From contig NC_015678.1 of the NCBI RefSeq assembly GCF_000164675.2, forward strand, positions 682,001-746,000: a stretch of 64,000 nt of DNA. Direction: 5' to 3'. This DNA comes from Streptococcus parasanguinis ATCC 15912 (GTDB lineage Bacteria; Bacillota; Bacilli; Lactobacillales; Streptococcaceae). This document shows, in pieces, positions 9,122 to 17,262 of the stretch (position 1 is its first letter; the number at the start of each line of letters is the position of its first letter). A program made the translations under genes and the position numbers. A model generated the notes under the pieces. The model ran no database searches. It was not told the DNA's origin and was given only the letters and a program-made list of their open reading frames with translations.

Positions 9122-10252
9122 CTACTCCAAAATAAACTTCTCTGCTACAGTGTCTCCTAAAAAGAGACCTTTCTTGGTCATGCGAACAATGTCCTTGTTA
9201 GGCACCAAGAGTCCCTGCTGGGTCAATTCCTCAACCACTGGTCCATATTGTTGGTCAAAATTCACACCAAACTTTTCTTCGAAACGCTTCTTGGAAACGC
9301 CTGTTTTCTTACGGAGTCCCAGAAACATCTCTTCTTCCATCATTTCAGTCTGACTCAGATGTTCTTCTTGGACACGCGCATTTCCCTCTTCGACCGCCTG
9401 CATATAGTGACGAATAGGGCCATGATTCTTGTAGCGAACACCATTGACATATCCGGATGCACCAGCTCCTAAGCCATAATACTCCGCATTATCCCAATAC
9501 ATGAGGTTGTGGCGACTTTCAAAACCAGGCTTGGAGAAATTGGAAATTTCGTAATGCTCAAAGCCCGCACGCTCCAACTCCTGAATGATGTATTCAAACA
9601 TCTCCGCTTCCAACTCCTCCTTTGGTAGAGGAAGCTTGCCCCGTCGCATGCGATTCATAAAGACGGTGTGATTCTCCAGAATCAAGCTATAGAGGCTCAT
9701 ATGGGGAATGTCGAGGGCAAGAGCCTTAGCGACATTTTCCTGGACCTGTTCCATAGTTTGCGTCGGAAGGGCATAGATGAGGTCGATCGAAATATTATCA
9801 AAACCAGCCAGCTTCAGACGATCGATATTGTCATAGATATCCTGCTCCTGATGGCTCCGACCAATCTTTTTGAGCAAGCGATTATCAAAGGTCTGTACGC
9901 CCAAAGAAACCCTATTAACCGGCGAATCCTTTAAGACGGCAATCTTATCCGGATCCAAATCACCAGGATTGGCCTCGATGGTTAACTCCTCCATCTGAGA
10001 GAGATCAAGCGACTTGGTCAGCTCCTTAAGCAGATACTCTAGCTGATCCGCAGTTAAGGCTGTCGGTGTCCCACCCCCGATATAGAGAGTCCGTAAATTT
10101 GTGATTTCTTCCCGACGAAATTCTTGGATCAAATGATCCAAATAAGCATCGACCGGTTGGTTCTTAATAAAGACCTTCGAAAAATCACAATAAAAACAAA
10201 TCTGGGTACAAAATGGGATGTGGACATAAGCGGACGTTGGTTTTGTATGCAT
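9122..10252 (-). CDS. hemW: HemW-like radical SAM protein
   Basis: 376 aa. The radical SAM cysteines are in CTQICFYC at about residues 15-22, followed by YIGGGTPTAL (GGGTP motif) near 57-66 and SLGVQTFDNRLLKKIGR near 136-152. The C-terminal HemW domain (SNFSKPGFESRHNLMYW, GLGAGASGY) is present. The family was annotated as oxygen-independent coproporphyrinogen oxidase, but HemW proteins bind haem and lack that activity; streptococci do not make haem, so a haem-handling role is more likely. First gene of the operon running to the CPBP protease. Confidence 0.9.
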   Translation of the reverse strand: MHTKPTSAYVHIPFCTQICFYCDFSKVFIKNQPVDAYLDHLIQEFRREEITNLRTLYIGGGTPTALTADQLEYLLKELTKSLDLSQMEELTIEANPGDLDPDKIAVLKDSPVNRVSLGVQTFDNRLLKKIGRSHQEQDIYDNIDRLKLAGFDNISIDLIYALPTQTMEQVQENVAKALALDIPHMSLYSLILENHTVFMNRMRRGKLPLPKEELEAEMFEYIIQELERAGFEHYEISNFSKPGFESRHNLMYWDNAEYYGLGAGASGYVNGVRYKNHGPIRHYMQAVEEGNARVQEEHLSQTEMMEEEMFLGLRKKTGVSKKRFEEKFGVNFDQQYGPVVEELTQQGLLVPNKDIVRMTKKGLFLGDTVAEKFILE

Positions 10253-10320
10253 ACCTTTAATTATACCATAAAATCCCCCTTAAGTCCGAGAAGAAAAGGG
10301 TGGAAGAAGCAAGGTTTTCC

Positions 10321-10349
10321 TTGACAAGAAGGAATGAAAGGAATAGAAT
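10321..10349 (+). promoter_or_regulatory. Promoter of the ABC-F attenuator and gene
   Basis: A textbook sigma-A promoter: TTGACA (10321-10326), 17-bp spacer, TAGAAT (10344-10349). Transcription should begin near 10356, giving a leader of about 215 nt before the ABC-F start codon. Confidence 0.85.
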
Positions 10350-10365
10350 AAAGCTAATTACATTC

Positions 10366-10391
10366 GGAGGTAAGGAGATATGAACAACTAA
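10366..10391 (+). CDS. Two-codon-plus-Met upstream ORF (leader peptide MNN) with strong SD
   Basis: A strong Shine-Dalgarno (GGAGGTAAGGAG) precedes ATG AAC AAC TAA at 10380-10391. A very short leader ORF behind a strong ribosome binding site, upstream of a terminator and an ABC-F gene, is the layout of antibiotic-sensing attenuators. After the TAA an AT-rich inverted repeat (about 10399-10419, TAAATAA / TTTATTTA) follows, and AGTGGAC (10418-10424) is complementary to GTCCACT (10506-10512) just before the terminator. Whether the peptide is really translated is inference. Confidence 0.5.
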
Positions 10392-10517
10392 GTTTCGTTA
10401 AATAAGATACTTTATTTAGTGGACTGCTTGTTCTATCTCTTTTTGTGTGCCCTCTCGCCTATTCTCCAACTTTTTGTTGGCTTAATAAGGTCTTTTTCTG
10501 TTTGGGTCCACTTGAAT

Positions 10518-10551
10518 ACAGCTCTACTAAATAGGTAGAGCTGTTTTTTTG
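10518..10551 (+). terminator. Leader (attenuator) intrinsic terminator of the ABC-F gene
   Basis: ACAGCTCTAC (10518-10527) and GTAGAGCTGT (10535-10544) form a perfect 10-bp stem with a 7-nt loop, followed by a run of Ts. It lies inside the transcript, between the promoter and the ABC-F ribosome binding site, so it must be overcome for the gene to be expressed. A small CCAAC/GTTGG hairpin (10466-10480) lies upstream. Confidence 0.85.
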
Positions 10552-10571
10552 TCCCAGTAGAAAGGAATCTT

Positions 10572-12095
10572 ATGCTAAAACTATCCCACCTTACCATCCG
10601 CCATACAAAAGATTTACGTGATTTGGTTCGCGATTTATCCCTAACCATTCATGAAGGGGAAAAAGTTGCTATTATTGGCGAAGAAGGAAATGGAAAATCT
10701 TCCTTACTTCACGTCCTCATGTCCCCAAAATCACTACCAGATTATCTGACTATAGAAGGCGAAATCACCACTTCTTTTCACTCCTATGCCTATATTCCCC
10801 AGACTTTGCCGGAAGCATTGAAGGGAAAAACATTGGAAGAATATTTTTTTGGAGAAGACGAGCTAGACTATGCCACCCTCTATAGACTGGCTGATCAATT
10901 GCATTTCGATAGCGACCGCTTTGCAAGCGACCAAGCTATTGGAAGTCTATCTGGAGGAGAAGCCCTCAAAGTCCAACTGCTTCACGAACTTTGTCGTCCT
11001 CATGAATTACTATTTTTAGATGAACCTTCAAACGATCTGGATTTGGAAACCCTGGACTGGCTCCAGCAGATAATCCAAACAAGTCCCCAAACCATCCTAT
11101 TTATTTCCCATCATGAAGATTTTTTGACTCAGACGGCGGATACGATCATCCACCTAAGACAGATCAAACACCGCAAGGAGGCTGAAACCATTGTAGAGCA
11201 CCTAGGCTATCAAGACTACAGTAGCCAGAGGGAGCAACAATTCAAGCAACAGTCCCAGCAAGCTGCTAATGATCAACGAACCTACAAGAAAACAATGGAG
11301 AAGCATCGCCGCGTCCGTCAGCAAGTTGAAACATCCTTACGAAACACTAAGGATAGCACTGCTGGACGTCTCCTGGCAAAGAAAATGAAGTCCCTCCTCT
11401 CACAAGAAAAGCGCTACGAGCGAGAATTCCAATCCATGACTTCCCAACCCTATGATGAAGAGATCATCAATCTGCATTTTCCTCCCCTCACTCCCTTGTC
11501 TCCTCAAAAACGAGTCCTTCTATTAGATCAGGAAGAACTCGCAATTGGTGACCGGGTCCTGGTCAAGGATCTCTCCCTTACTCTTCAAGGGCAGGACAAG
11601 ATAGGGATTATCGGTTCCAACGGTGTGGGGAAATCCACTTTCCTAAAAATGATATGGAAAAGTCTACAGAAGAATGAAAGTATCCGCACTGCCTATATGC
11701 CTCAAGATTACACTGAACGCCTCCCTCTGACTCAGACACCCGTTCAATTCTTACAGCATTCAGGCGATCGCGAAGAAATCAACACCATTCAATTGCATTT
11801 AGCCTCCCTCAACTTTACCTATTCTGAAATGCACCATTCGATATCAGAACTTTCTGGTGGTCAGCAAGGAAAACTCTTTCTCCTACAACTAGTCCTCACA
11901 AGTCCCCAGTTTCTACTCTTGGACGAGCCTACCCGCAATTTTTCCCCTACTTCCCAACCAGAAATTCGACGCCTTTTCGCAGACTACGCAGGCGGACTAG
12001 TCACGGTCTCTCACGACCGGACCTTCCTCAAAGAAGTCTGCCAAAAAATCTATCGTCTGACCGAACATGGTTTGGTAGAAATAGAGTCGCTCTAA
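10572..12095 (+). CDS. ABC-F family ATPase, probable ribosome-protection (antibiotic resistance) type
   Basis: 507 aa with two ABC ATPase domains and no membrane segment, the ABC-F layout. Domain 1: Walker A GEEGNGKSS (about residues 36-44), signature LSGGE, Walker B LLFLDEPSNDLD. A charged helical linker follows at about 190-290. Domain 2: Walker A GSNGVGKST, signature LSGGQ, Walker B LLLDEPTRNFSP, a D-loop unlike the usual TNHLD. ABC-F proteins bind the ribosomal E site; antibiotic-resistance members dislodge macrolides, lincosamides, streptogramins or pleuromutilins from the ribosome. The leader terminator upstream favours the drug-inducible class over a housekeeping factor. RBS AAAGGAA precedes the ATG. 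Substrate range cannot be told. Confidence 0.85.
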   Translation: MLKLSHLTIRHTKDLRDLVRDLSLTIHEGEKVAIIGEEGNGKSSLLHVLMSPKSLPDYLTIEGEITTSFHSYAYIPQTLPEALKGKTLEEYFFGEDELDYATLYRLADQLHFDSDRFASDQAIGSLSGGEALKVQLLHELCRPHELLFLDEPSNDLDLETLDWLQQIIQTSPQTILFISHHEDFLTQTADTIIHLRQIKHRKEAETIVEHLGYQDYSSQREQQFKQQSQQAANDQRTYKKTMEKHRRVRQQVETSLRNTKDSTAGRLLAKKMKSLLSQEKRYEREFQSMTSQPYDEEIINLHFPPLTPLSPQKRVLLLDQEELAIGDRVLVKDLSLTLQGQDKIGIIGSNGVGKSTFLKMIWKSLQKNESIRTAYMPQDYTERLPLTQTPVQFLQHSGDREEINTIQLHLASLNFTYSEMHHSISELSGGQQGKLFLLQLVLTSPQFLLLDEPTRNFSPTSQPEIRRLFADYAGGLVTVSHDRTFLKEVCQKIYRLTEHGLVEIESL

Positions 12096-12102
12096 CGTAA
12101 AA

Positions 12103-12126
12103 AAGATTGGCCCAAAAACCAATCTT
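12103..12126. terminator. Hairpin just after the ABC-F gene
   Basis: AAGATTGG and CCAATCTT form an 8-bp stem 8 bp after the ABC-F stop. The T-run is on the minus-strand side, so it would work better as a minus-strand terminator. Nearly the same hairpin occurs at 12356-12380, so the RNA element between them is bracketed by a duplicated stem. Confidence 0.5.
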
Positions 12127-12189
12127 GTAGAACGAAGAAAAAATGTTCCATTATACAAATCTAACAAATCCAGAGTTATCCAAGCCTCT

Positions 12190-12382
12190 ATTGAAACTTT
12201 TCCGCCGTGAGAAAAGTGCCTGAAACGTAATAGTTTCAGGCACTCGGAATTATTGAGACCTTACGCTCAATAATTAGTCATGGAACTTCGAGGAAGTTCG
12301 CTGACGTCCGATCTCACCTAAGGAAAGTTTCTAAGAGGACTTTATTTTCAATTTGAAAGATTGGCAAAAACCAATCTTTTTC
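12190..12382 (+). ncRNA. Structured RNA element, copy A (candidate sRNA)
   Basis: Outer helix 12193-12203 (GAAACTTTTCC) with 12322-12331 (GGAAAGTTTC); second helix GTGAG/CTCAC; inside it a 12-bp hairpin AGTGCCTGAAAC/GTTTCAGGCACT, a 10-bp hairpin AATTATTGAG/CTCAATAATT and a 7-bp hairpin GAACTTC/GAAGTTC. Then TAAGAGGACTTTA and an intrinsic terminator at 12356-12382. Copy B at 41514-41724 has the same outer helix, the same joints (AGTCATGGAACTTC, ACGTCCG, TAAGAGGA) and different but still paired hairpin sequences. No open reading frame fits. The plus strand is chosen from the terminator. Function unknown. A clear promoter was not found for this copy. Confidence 0.65.
12356..12382 (+). terminator. 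Terminator of RNA element copy A
   Basis: AAAGATTGG and CCAATCTTT pair over 9 bp with loop CAAAAA, followed by TTCT. It abuts the proC stop codon on the opposite strand and probably ends transcripts in both directions. Confidence 0.75.
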
Positions 12383-13197
12383 TATTCCTTCGCTGCCTCT
12401 TGTGCCATTTCTTGGGTGCGTTTGTAGGCTGCTTCCACTCCTGCAATAATGTCCCCCCGTAAGCCGACTTGCTCTAAACGGTTGACTCCTGCGATGGTAG
12501 AGCCACCCGGGCTACAAACTGCATCTCGCAAGCGGACTGGGTGCTCGCCTGTCTCTAGGACCATTTGACTAGCGCCTTGGAAGGTTTGTGCAACCATCTG
12601 CAAGGCTTGCTCTCGTGTAAGTCCTAATCCTACTCCTGCATCTGCCATGGCTTCAATCATCTGATAGACAAAGGCTGGCCCACAGCCTGCGACAGCCGTT
12701 GCAGGATCCATCAATTTTTCTTCGATTTCATAGAGAGCCCCTGCTCCTGCTAAGAGCTGATTGACTTTGGATACTTGCTGGTCTGTCACTGCTTGGGAGC
12801 GGGCCAGACTGATAACACCTTGACCAATGGCCACAGGCGTATTGGGCATGATGCGAATTAGCCCTAGCTGGTCGTTCTGGATCACGTCAGCCATCTTTTC
12901 TAGTTCCAGGCCTGCGGCCATGGAAACCAGCAAGAGATTAGAGCGTTGAGCCAAGATGCCTTTATACTCTTCTAAAAGAGGGCAAATCTGATAGGGTTTG
13001 ACCCCTAAAAAGATTACTTCAGCCTCTTGAAAGGCTTGTTCAAGCTCAGACGCCGTTCCCCCATACTGGCTGATAAAATCCTGCACCTTTTGTGGAGAAC
13101 GATTAACCAAGAGCAAGTCTGTGGCAGCCACTTCTTTTGCGACTACTTTGGCTAGACTAGCTCCCGTGTTTCCTAGTCCAATAAATGCAACTTTCAT
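12382..13197 (-). CDS. proC: Pyrroline-5-carboxylate reductase
   Basis: 271 aa, normal ProC length. N-terminal Rossmann motif FIGLGNTGASLAKV (residues 5-18), then VIFLGVKPYQ and IRIMPNTPVAIGQG. The C-terminal signature VCSPGGSTIAGVNRLEQVGLR covers about 229-249. It uses NADPH to make proline from pyrroline-5-carboxylate, the last step of proline synthesis. Starts 3 bp after proA, making a proB-proA-proC operon with the whole pathway from glutamate. Confidence 0.96.
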   Translation of the reverse strand: MKVAFIGLGNTGASLAKVVAKEVAATDLLLVNRSPQKVQDFISQYGGTASELEQAFQEAEVIFLGVKPYQICPLLEEYKGILAQRSNLLLVSMAAGLELEKMADVIQNDQLGLIRIMPNTPVAIGQGVISLARSQAVTDQQVSKVNQLLAGAGALYEIEEKLMDPATAVAGCGPAFVYQMIEAMADAGVGLGLTREQALQMVAQTFQGASQMVLETGEHPVRLRDAVCSPGGSTIAGVNRLEQVGLRGDIIAGVEAAYKRTQEMAQEAAKE

Positions 13198-13200
13198 TTC

Positions 13201-14448
13201 TTACCTCACTTGACCATTTCCACTAACGATATATTTGTAACTGGTCATTTCCCGTAGTCCCATCGGTCCACGCGCATGGAGTTTTTGCGTCGAGATCCCC
13301 ATTTCACAACCTAGGCCAAATTGACCCCCATCTGTAAAGCGTGTAGAAGCATTGACATAAACCGCTGCTGAATCTACTTGCTTGGTGAAATAAGCGGCTG
13401 CCTCAGGATTTTCAGTCACAATGGCATCCGAATGATGGGTGCTATGAGCTTCAATGTGGTCCACCGCTTCCTCCACTCCGTCAACAACCTTGACTGCTAA
13501 AATATAATCTAAAAATTCGGTATCAAAATCCTGTTCCTGTGCTGCTGTCCCAGAAATGATAGCCTGTGCTTGCTCATCTAGACGCAACTCAACCGATTTT
13601 TCCCGATCATCCACTAAACGCTCTTTGACCAAAGGCAAGAAATCAGACGCGATCGCTTGATCCACCAACAAGACCTCCATGGCATTGCAGACGGATGGAC
13701 GACTTGTCTTAGCATTTTCAATAATGGCGAGGGCTTTCTGGAAATCAGCCTCCTTATCCACATAGACATGGACGATCCCAGTTCCTGTCTCGATCACGGG
13801 GACAATGGCATTTTCAACCACCGCTTGGATCAATCCAGCACCACCACGTGGAATGAGCAAGTCCAGATAGCCCTTAGCCTTCATCATAGCAAGGCTAGAA
13901 GCTCGACTCGTATCTTGGATCAGTTGGAGAAGATCTGAATTCAGTCCTGCTTCTTCCAATCCAGCCTTAAGGGCTGTCACGATCACTTGAGCAGAATGAA
14001 AGGCATCCTTTCCAGTACGAAGGACCACTGCATTTCCACTCTTGATGGCAAGCGCTGCAGCATCCGATGTTACATTTGGCCGGCTTTCATAAATGATGCC
14101 AATAACACCCATGGCGACTCGAACTTTCTGGATTTCAAGGCCATTTTCCAAGACTTCCGTATCCAGCACTTCCCCAATCGGATCTGGCAGGTCTATTAAA
14201 GCACGAATTCCTTGTGCCATCCCGGCAATCCGCTCTTGATCCAGAAAAAGGCGATCCAGCATGACTTCAGAGATCTTCCCACGTGCCGCTTCCATATCGA
14301 TTTGATTGGCTGCTAAAATGGCTTCCGTCGCTTTCAAAAGCTGGCTAGCCATGGCTTCCAAGGCCTGATTTTTAAGAGCTGTACTGGCTGTATTGATACT
14401 TTTCTTAGCTGATCTCGCTAAGCTTAATTGTTCTTGTGTTGTTCCCAT
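13201..14448 (-). CDS. proA: Gamma-glutamyl phosphate reductase
   Basis: 415 aa from the ATG at 14446-14448, chosen because AGAGGAAAAC lies just before it and [12 protein letters not shown] matches family N-termini; a further-upstream in-frame start would overlap proB. Aldehyde-dehydrogenase fold with [25 protein letters not shown] (split: [12 protein letters not shown] near 120-131) and the catalytic-Cys segment [12 protein letters not shown]. It reduces gamma-glutamyl phosphate to the semialdehyde with NADPH, the second proline step. It begins 10 bp after the proB stop. Confidence 0.96.
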   Translation of the reverse strand: MGTTQEQLSLARSAKKSINTASTALKNQALEAMASQLLKATEAILAANQIDMEAARGKISEVMLDRLFLDQERIAGMAQGIRALIDLPDPIGEVLDTEVLENGLEIQKVRVAMGVIGIIYESRPNVTSDAAALAIKSGNAVVLRTGKDAFHSAQVIVTALKAGLEEAGLNSDLLQLIQDTSRASSLAMMKAKGYLDLLIPRGGAGLIQAVVENAIVPVIETGTGIVHVYVDKEADFQKALAIIENAKTSRPSVCNAMEVLLVDQAIASDFLPLVKERLVDDREKSVELRLDEQAQAIISGTAAQEQDFDTEFLDYILAVKVVDGVEEAVDHIEAHSTHHSDAIVTENPEAAAYFTKQVDSAAVYVNASTRFTDGGQFGLGCEMGISTQKLHARGPMGLREMTSYKYIVSGNGQVR

Positions 14449-14458
14449 ACGTTTTCCT

Positions 14459-15568
14459 CTAGAATTCTGTAAAGAGTAGGTCAATCTCAGGAGTTACCGA
14501 GATCCAATCATCCCGGTGGATAAGGATTCCCTTGGCTCTTTTAGATTGGAGTAGATCGCGCACAGCTGATTGGCCGAGACGGACCTTGCCTTTTCCGAGT
14601 AATTGACCAGTCTCTTGATGATAGACGCTGACGATGTCGTGATAAGAGAAATCCCCTTCTGCCTTGGTCACACCAGAAATCAATAAACTCTTCCCATGAT
14701 CCAACAGGGCTTCCGCTGCTCCAGCATCCACCCAAACAGCACCTTTGCTTTCAGCATAAAAGGCTAGCCATTGCTTCTGGGTTTTTAAGCCCTTGTCCTC
14801 TGCAAGGAAGTAACTGCCATCTGCTTGCTCTTGCGCTGCTTCGAGCAAGGCATCAGACTTGAGAGACGAGCAAATATAGACAGGAACCCCTGACTCGGTC
14901 GCAAGGGTCGCTGCCTTGAGTTTGGTCAGCATTCCACCAGTTCCGTTGCTACTGCCAGCACCACCAGCCATCTCGATCATCTCACGAGAAATATGTTCGA
15001 TTCGATCCAAGCGCTTAGCTGTTGGATCCTGAGAAGGATTGGCTGTATAGAGGCCATCTACATCTGTTAAAAGTACCAAAAGATCCGCTTGAACCATGGC
15101 TGCAACCTGCGCACTCAATGTATCATTGTCACCAACTTTTAGCTCGGCAATCGAGACCGTATCGTTTTCATTGATAATCGGGATGGCCCCACGATTAAGC
15201 AAGACAGAAAGGGCCTGGTGGGCATTCTTATAACGGCGCTGATCCGCAAAGTCATCCTGGGTCAACAAAATCTGCGAAGAAACAATGTTGCGCAAGAGCA
15301 GGTTGGCTGTGTATTCTTCCATCAGTAAGCCTTGTCCAACTGCCGCAGAGGCTTGCTTGTCTGCCACCTTGGTCGGCCGTTTCTTAAAACCAAGGGCACC
15401 AAATCCAGCAGCGACAGCCCCTGATGAGACCAAGATCAACTCATGACCTGATTCATGTAAGAGAGCCAACTGCTGCGTAATGACCTTGACCTTCTGTCTG
15501 GAGAGGCTCCCATCGGGATTGGTCAACGACGAGGTCCCTACTTTAAAGACGATTCGTTTTGCTTTCAT
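14459..15568 (-). CDS. proB: Glutamate 5-kinase with PUA domain
   Basis: 369 aa. Amino-acid kinase domain: [10 protein letters not shown] (residues 8-17), VSSGAVAAG (48-56), [11 protein letters not shown] and [11 protein letters not shown]-terminal PUA domain follows from about 280 ([20 protein letters not shown]). It phosphorylates glutamate for proline synthesis and is normally feedback-inhibited by proline. First gene of proBAC; RBS AGAAAG before the ATG at 15566-15568. Confidence 0.96.
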   Translation of the reverse strand: MKAKRIVFKVGTSSLTNPDGSLSRQKVKVITQQLALLHESGHELILVSSGAVAAGFGALGFKKRPTKVADKQASAAVGQGLLMEEYTANLLLRNIVSSQILLTQDDFADQRRYKNAHQALSVLLNRGAIPIINENDTVSIAELKVGDNDTLSAQVAAMVQADLLVLLTDVDGLYTANPSQDPTAKRLDRIEHISREMIEMAGGAGSSNGTGGMLTKLKAATLATESGVPVYICSSLKSDALLEAAQEQADGSYFLAEDKGLKTQKQWLAFYAESKGAVWVDAGAAEALLDHGKSLLISGVTKAEGDFSYHDIVSVYHQETGQLLGKGKVRLGQSAVRDLLQSKRAKGILIHRDDWISVTPEIDLLFTEF

Positions 15569-15917
15569 CGCTATGATTCTTTCTAATACTATTTATTTCG
15601 TATCTAATGAAAGTGAGGCTGGACAAATACTGTCCAGCTCTCTATGTTTGATAGTAATAACTGCATGACGCAGTGGTTGATTGCTCAAAGCACTGCTTTG
15701 AGGTGGCGGATAGAACTTGCGAAGCAAGTATCCTAAGTCTTTGTTCGCTTTTTAGGCTCCAAAGATAACCTAATGTTGGAAACAAAGTTTCCTTTATCTG
15801 CAACCTTCAACAGTCTCCCAGACTGTTGAAGCTATGCGGGGTGGGAAAATTGAAAAGGTTTGGGGAAGCTTTTCAACCTTTTTATTTTTAGGAGTTCTTT
15901 CCCACTCCCATTCTTCA
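15569..15917 (-). repeat. Hairpin-rich intergenic element, diverged relative of the three-hairpin repeat
   Basis: A 349-bp gene-free stretch between rluD and proB. It holds a series of small perfect hairpins: TGGACA/TGTCCA (15617-15633), ACTGC/GCAGT (15660-15673), CTCAAAGCA/TTTGAG, ACTTGC/GCAAGT, CCTAA/TTAGG, GGAAAC/GTTTCC and CAACAGTC/GACTGTTG (about 15808-15829), plus a larger GAAAAGGTT / AACCTTTTT pair near 15857-15890 that could terminate rluD. Read on the minus strand it starts GAGTGGGA, contains CAACCACTGCGTCATG and ends GTCCAGCCTC, echoing the 28.6, 51.0 and 53.4 kb repeats. No ORF of interest and no clear promoter for proB. Confidence 0.5.
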
Positions 15918-16808
15918 TTATCCTTTTCGAAGGTCTTCCAGCGTTTTCTCAAAGATCGCTGGCACTTCTGCTGTAAATTCCAAGGTCTCGCCTGTACGAG
16001 GGTGAGTAAAACCGAGTGTCCGTGCATGAAGAAACTGTCCTTGTCCTTTAAGTGTCTTCTTAGGACCATAAGCAGGATCTCCAGCCACGGGATGGCCAAT
16101 ATAGGCCATGTGCACCCGAATTTGGTGGGTCCGACCAGTCTCCAGTTGCAACTCTACCAAGGTGTAATTCCCAAAACGTTCCAAAACTTGAAAACGGGTC
16201 ACTGCAGGTTTGCCTTTAGCCGTCACCGCCTGTTTTTTCCGGTCCTTTTCACTGCGACCAATTGGTGCTTCAATCATCCCACGATCGTTCGGAAGGTTGC
16301 CATGAACAATAGCCCAATACTTCCGGAGAGATTTTTTGTCTTTTAGTTCTTCTGCTAAGGCGACGTGGGCTTGGTCATTTTTTGCGACCATCAAGAGGCC
16401 TGACGTGTCTTTATCGATCCGATGAACGATCCCTGGACGCAATTCTCCATTGATCCCTGAAAGATCCTTGATATGGTATAACAGCGCATTGACCAAGGTC
16501 CCACTGGTATGACCCGCACTTGGGTGAACAACCATGCCTTGTGGCTTATTGACCACCACAACATCCTGGTCCTCATAAACGATGTCTAAGGGCAGATCTT
16601 CTGCTTCATAGCTGACCTCTTCCACTTCTGGAACTTCATACTGGATGATGTCCCCTTCTTTGACCGTGTACTTGGCTTTTTTCACAGTCCCATTGACCAG
16701 AACTTTTCCTTCTTTGATCTGCTCATTGGCCACAGCTCGTGACAAGGGAGTCAAATCCGCTAAAGCCTTATCCAGTCGCGCACCGGCTACTTCGATTTTA
16801 ATTTCCAT
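15918..16808 (-). CDS. rluD: RluD-type 23S rRNA pseudouridine synthase
   Basis: 296 aa. N-terminal S4 RNA-binding domain ([35 protein letters not shown]) and the RluA/RluD catalytic domain with [19 protein letters not shown] at about residues 127-145, whose Asp in HRIDKDTSG is the catalytic one. It converts uridines in large-subunit rRNA (helix 69 for RluD proper) to pseudouridine. RBS AGAGGAAAC. It overlaps lspA by 11 bp, the conserved lspA-rluD pairing of streptococci. Confidence 0.93.
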   Translation of the reverse strand: MEIKIEVAGARLDKALADLTPLSRAVANEQIKEGKVLVNGTVKKAKYTVKEGDIIQYEVPEVEEVSYEAEDLPLDIVYEDQDVVVVNKPQGMVVHPSAGHTSGTLVNALLYHIKDLSGINGELRPGIVHRIDKDTSGLLMVAKNDQAHVALAEELKDKKSLRKYWAIVHGNLPNDRGMIEAPIGRSEKDRKKQAVTAKGKPAVTRFQVLERFGNYTLVELQLETGRTHQIRVHMAYIGHPVAGDPAYGPKKTLKGQGQFLHARTLGFTHPRTGETLEFTAEVPAIFEKTLEDLRKG

Positions 16809-17259
16809 GCGTTTCCTCTTTCAACATCAGGATCAGGAGCAAGAATACTCCAACTGTCAAATAACTATCTGCTACATTAAAAATGGCAAAATTCATAAAA
16901 TCCAGGTGGAACATATCGACCACAAAGCCCTGACGCAGGCGATCGATAAAATTCCCCAATCCACCTGCAATGACTAAAGTCAAACCTGTCACCATCCAAA
17001 GCGACCCCTTGAGGTGCTTATAAAGATAGTAAAAGGCCCCTACCATCACGACTAGAGTGATGAGGGTAAAGAACCATTGCTGATTTTCAAGAAGCGAAAA
17101 AGCTGCACCTGTGTTTTGAAGATAAGTCAGACTGACCACATGGGGAATAAAAGACTTGACGACACCCAGTGGAATATTCTTCACCACATACCATTTGACC
17201 AGCTGATCTAGTAGGACCAATAGCACGATCGCTACCGGAACCATAGTTTTTCTCTTCAT
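16798..17259 (-). CDS. lspA: Lipoprotein signal peptidase II
   Basis: 153 aa with four membrane helices. The catalytic Asp motifs are [13 protein letters not shown] (about residues 113-125) and [11 protein letters not shown] (about 131-141). It removes signal peptides from prolipoproteins after lipidation, in the cell membrane. It starts 3 bp after the cpsY stop and overlaps rluD. Confidence 0.95.
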   Translation of the reverse strand: MKRKTMVPVAIVLLVLLDQLVKWYVVKNIPLGVVKSFIPHVVSLTYLQNTGAAFSLLENQQWFFTLITLVVMVGAFYYLYKHLKGSLWMVTGLTLVIAGGLGNFIDRLRQGFVVDMFHLDFMNFAIFNVADSYLTVGVFLLLILMLKEETHGN

Positions 17260-17262
17260 TTC

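Noticed and set aside
10428..10535. Open hydrophobic frame (LFYLFLCALSPIL...) in the ABC-F leader, in phase with the MNN upstream ORF after its TAA
   Set aside because: It has no start codon with an SD, crosses the terminator, and is explained by the T-rich sequence; stop-codon read-through would be needed.
12103..12126. Hairpin after the ABC-F gene taken as its terminator
   Set aside because: On the plus strand it lacks a T-run; the real plus-strand terminator is more likely the one at 12356-12382.
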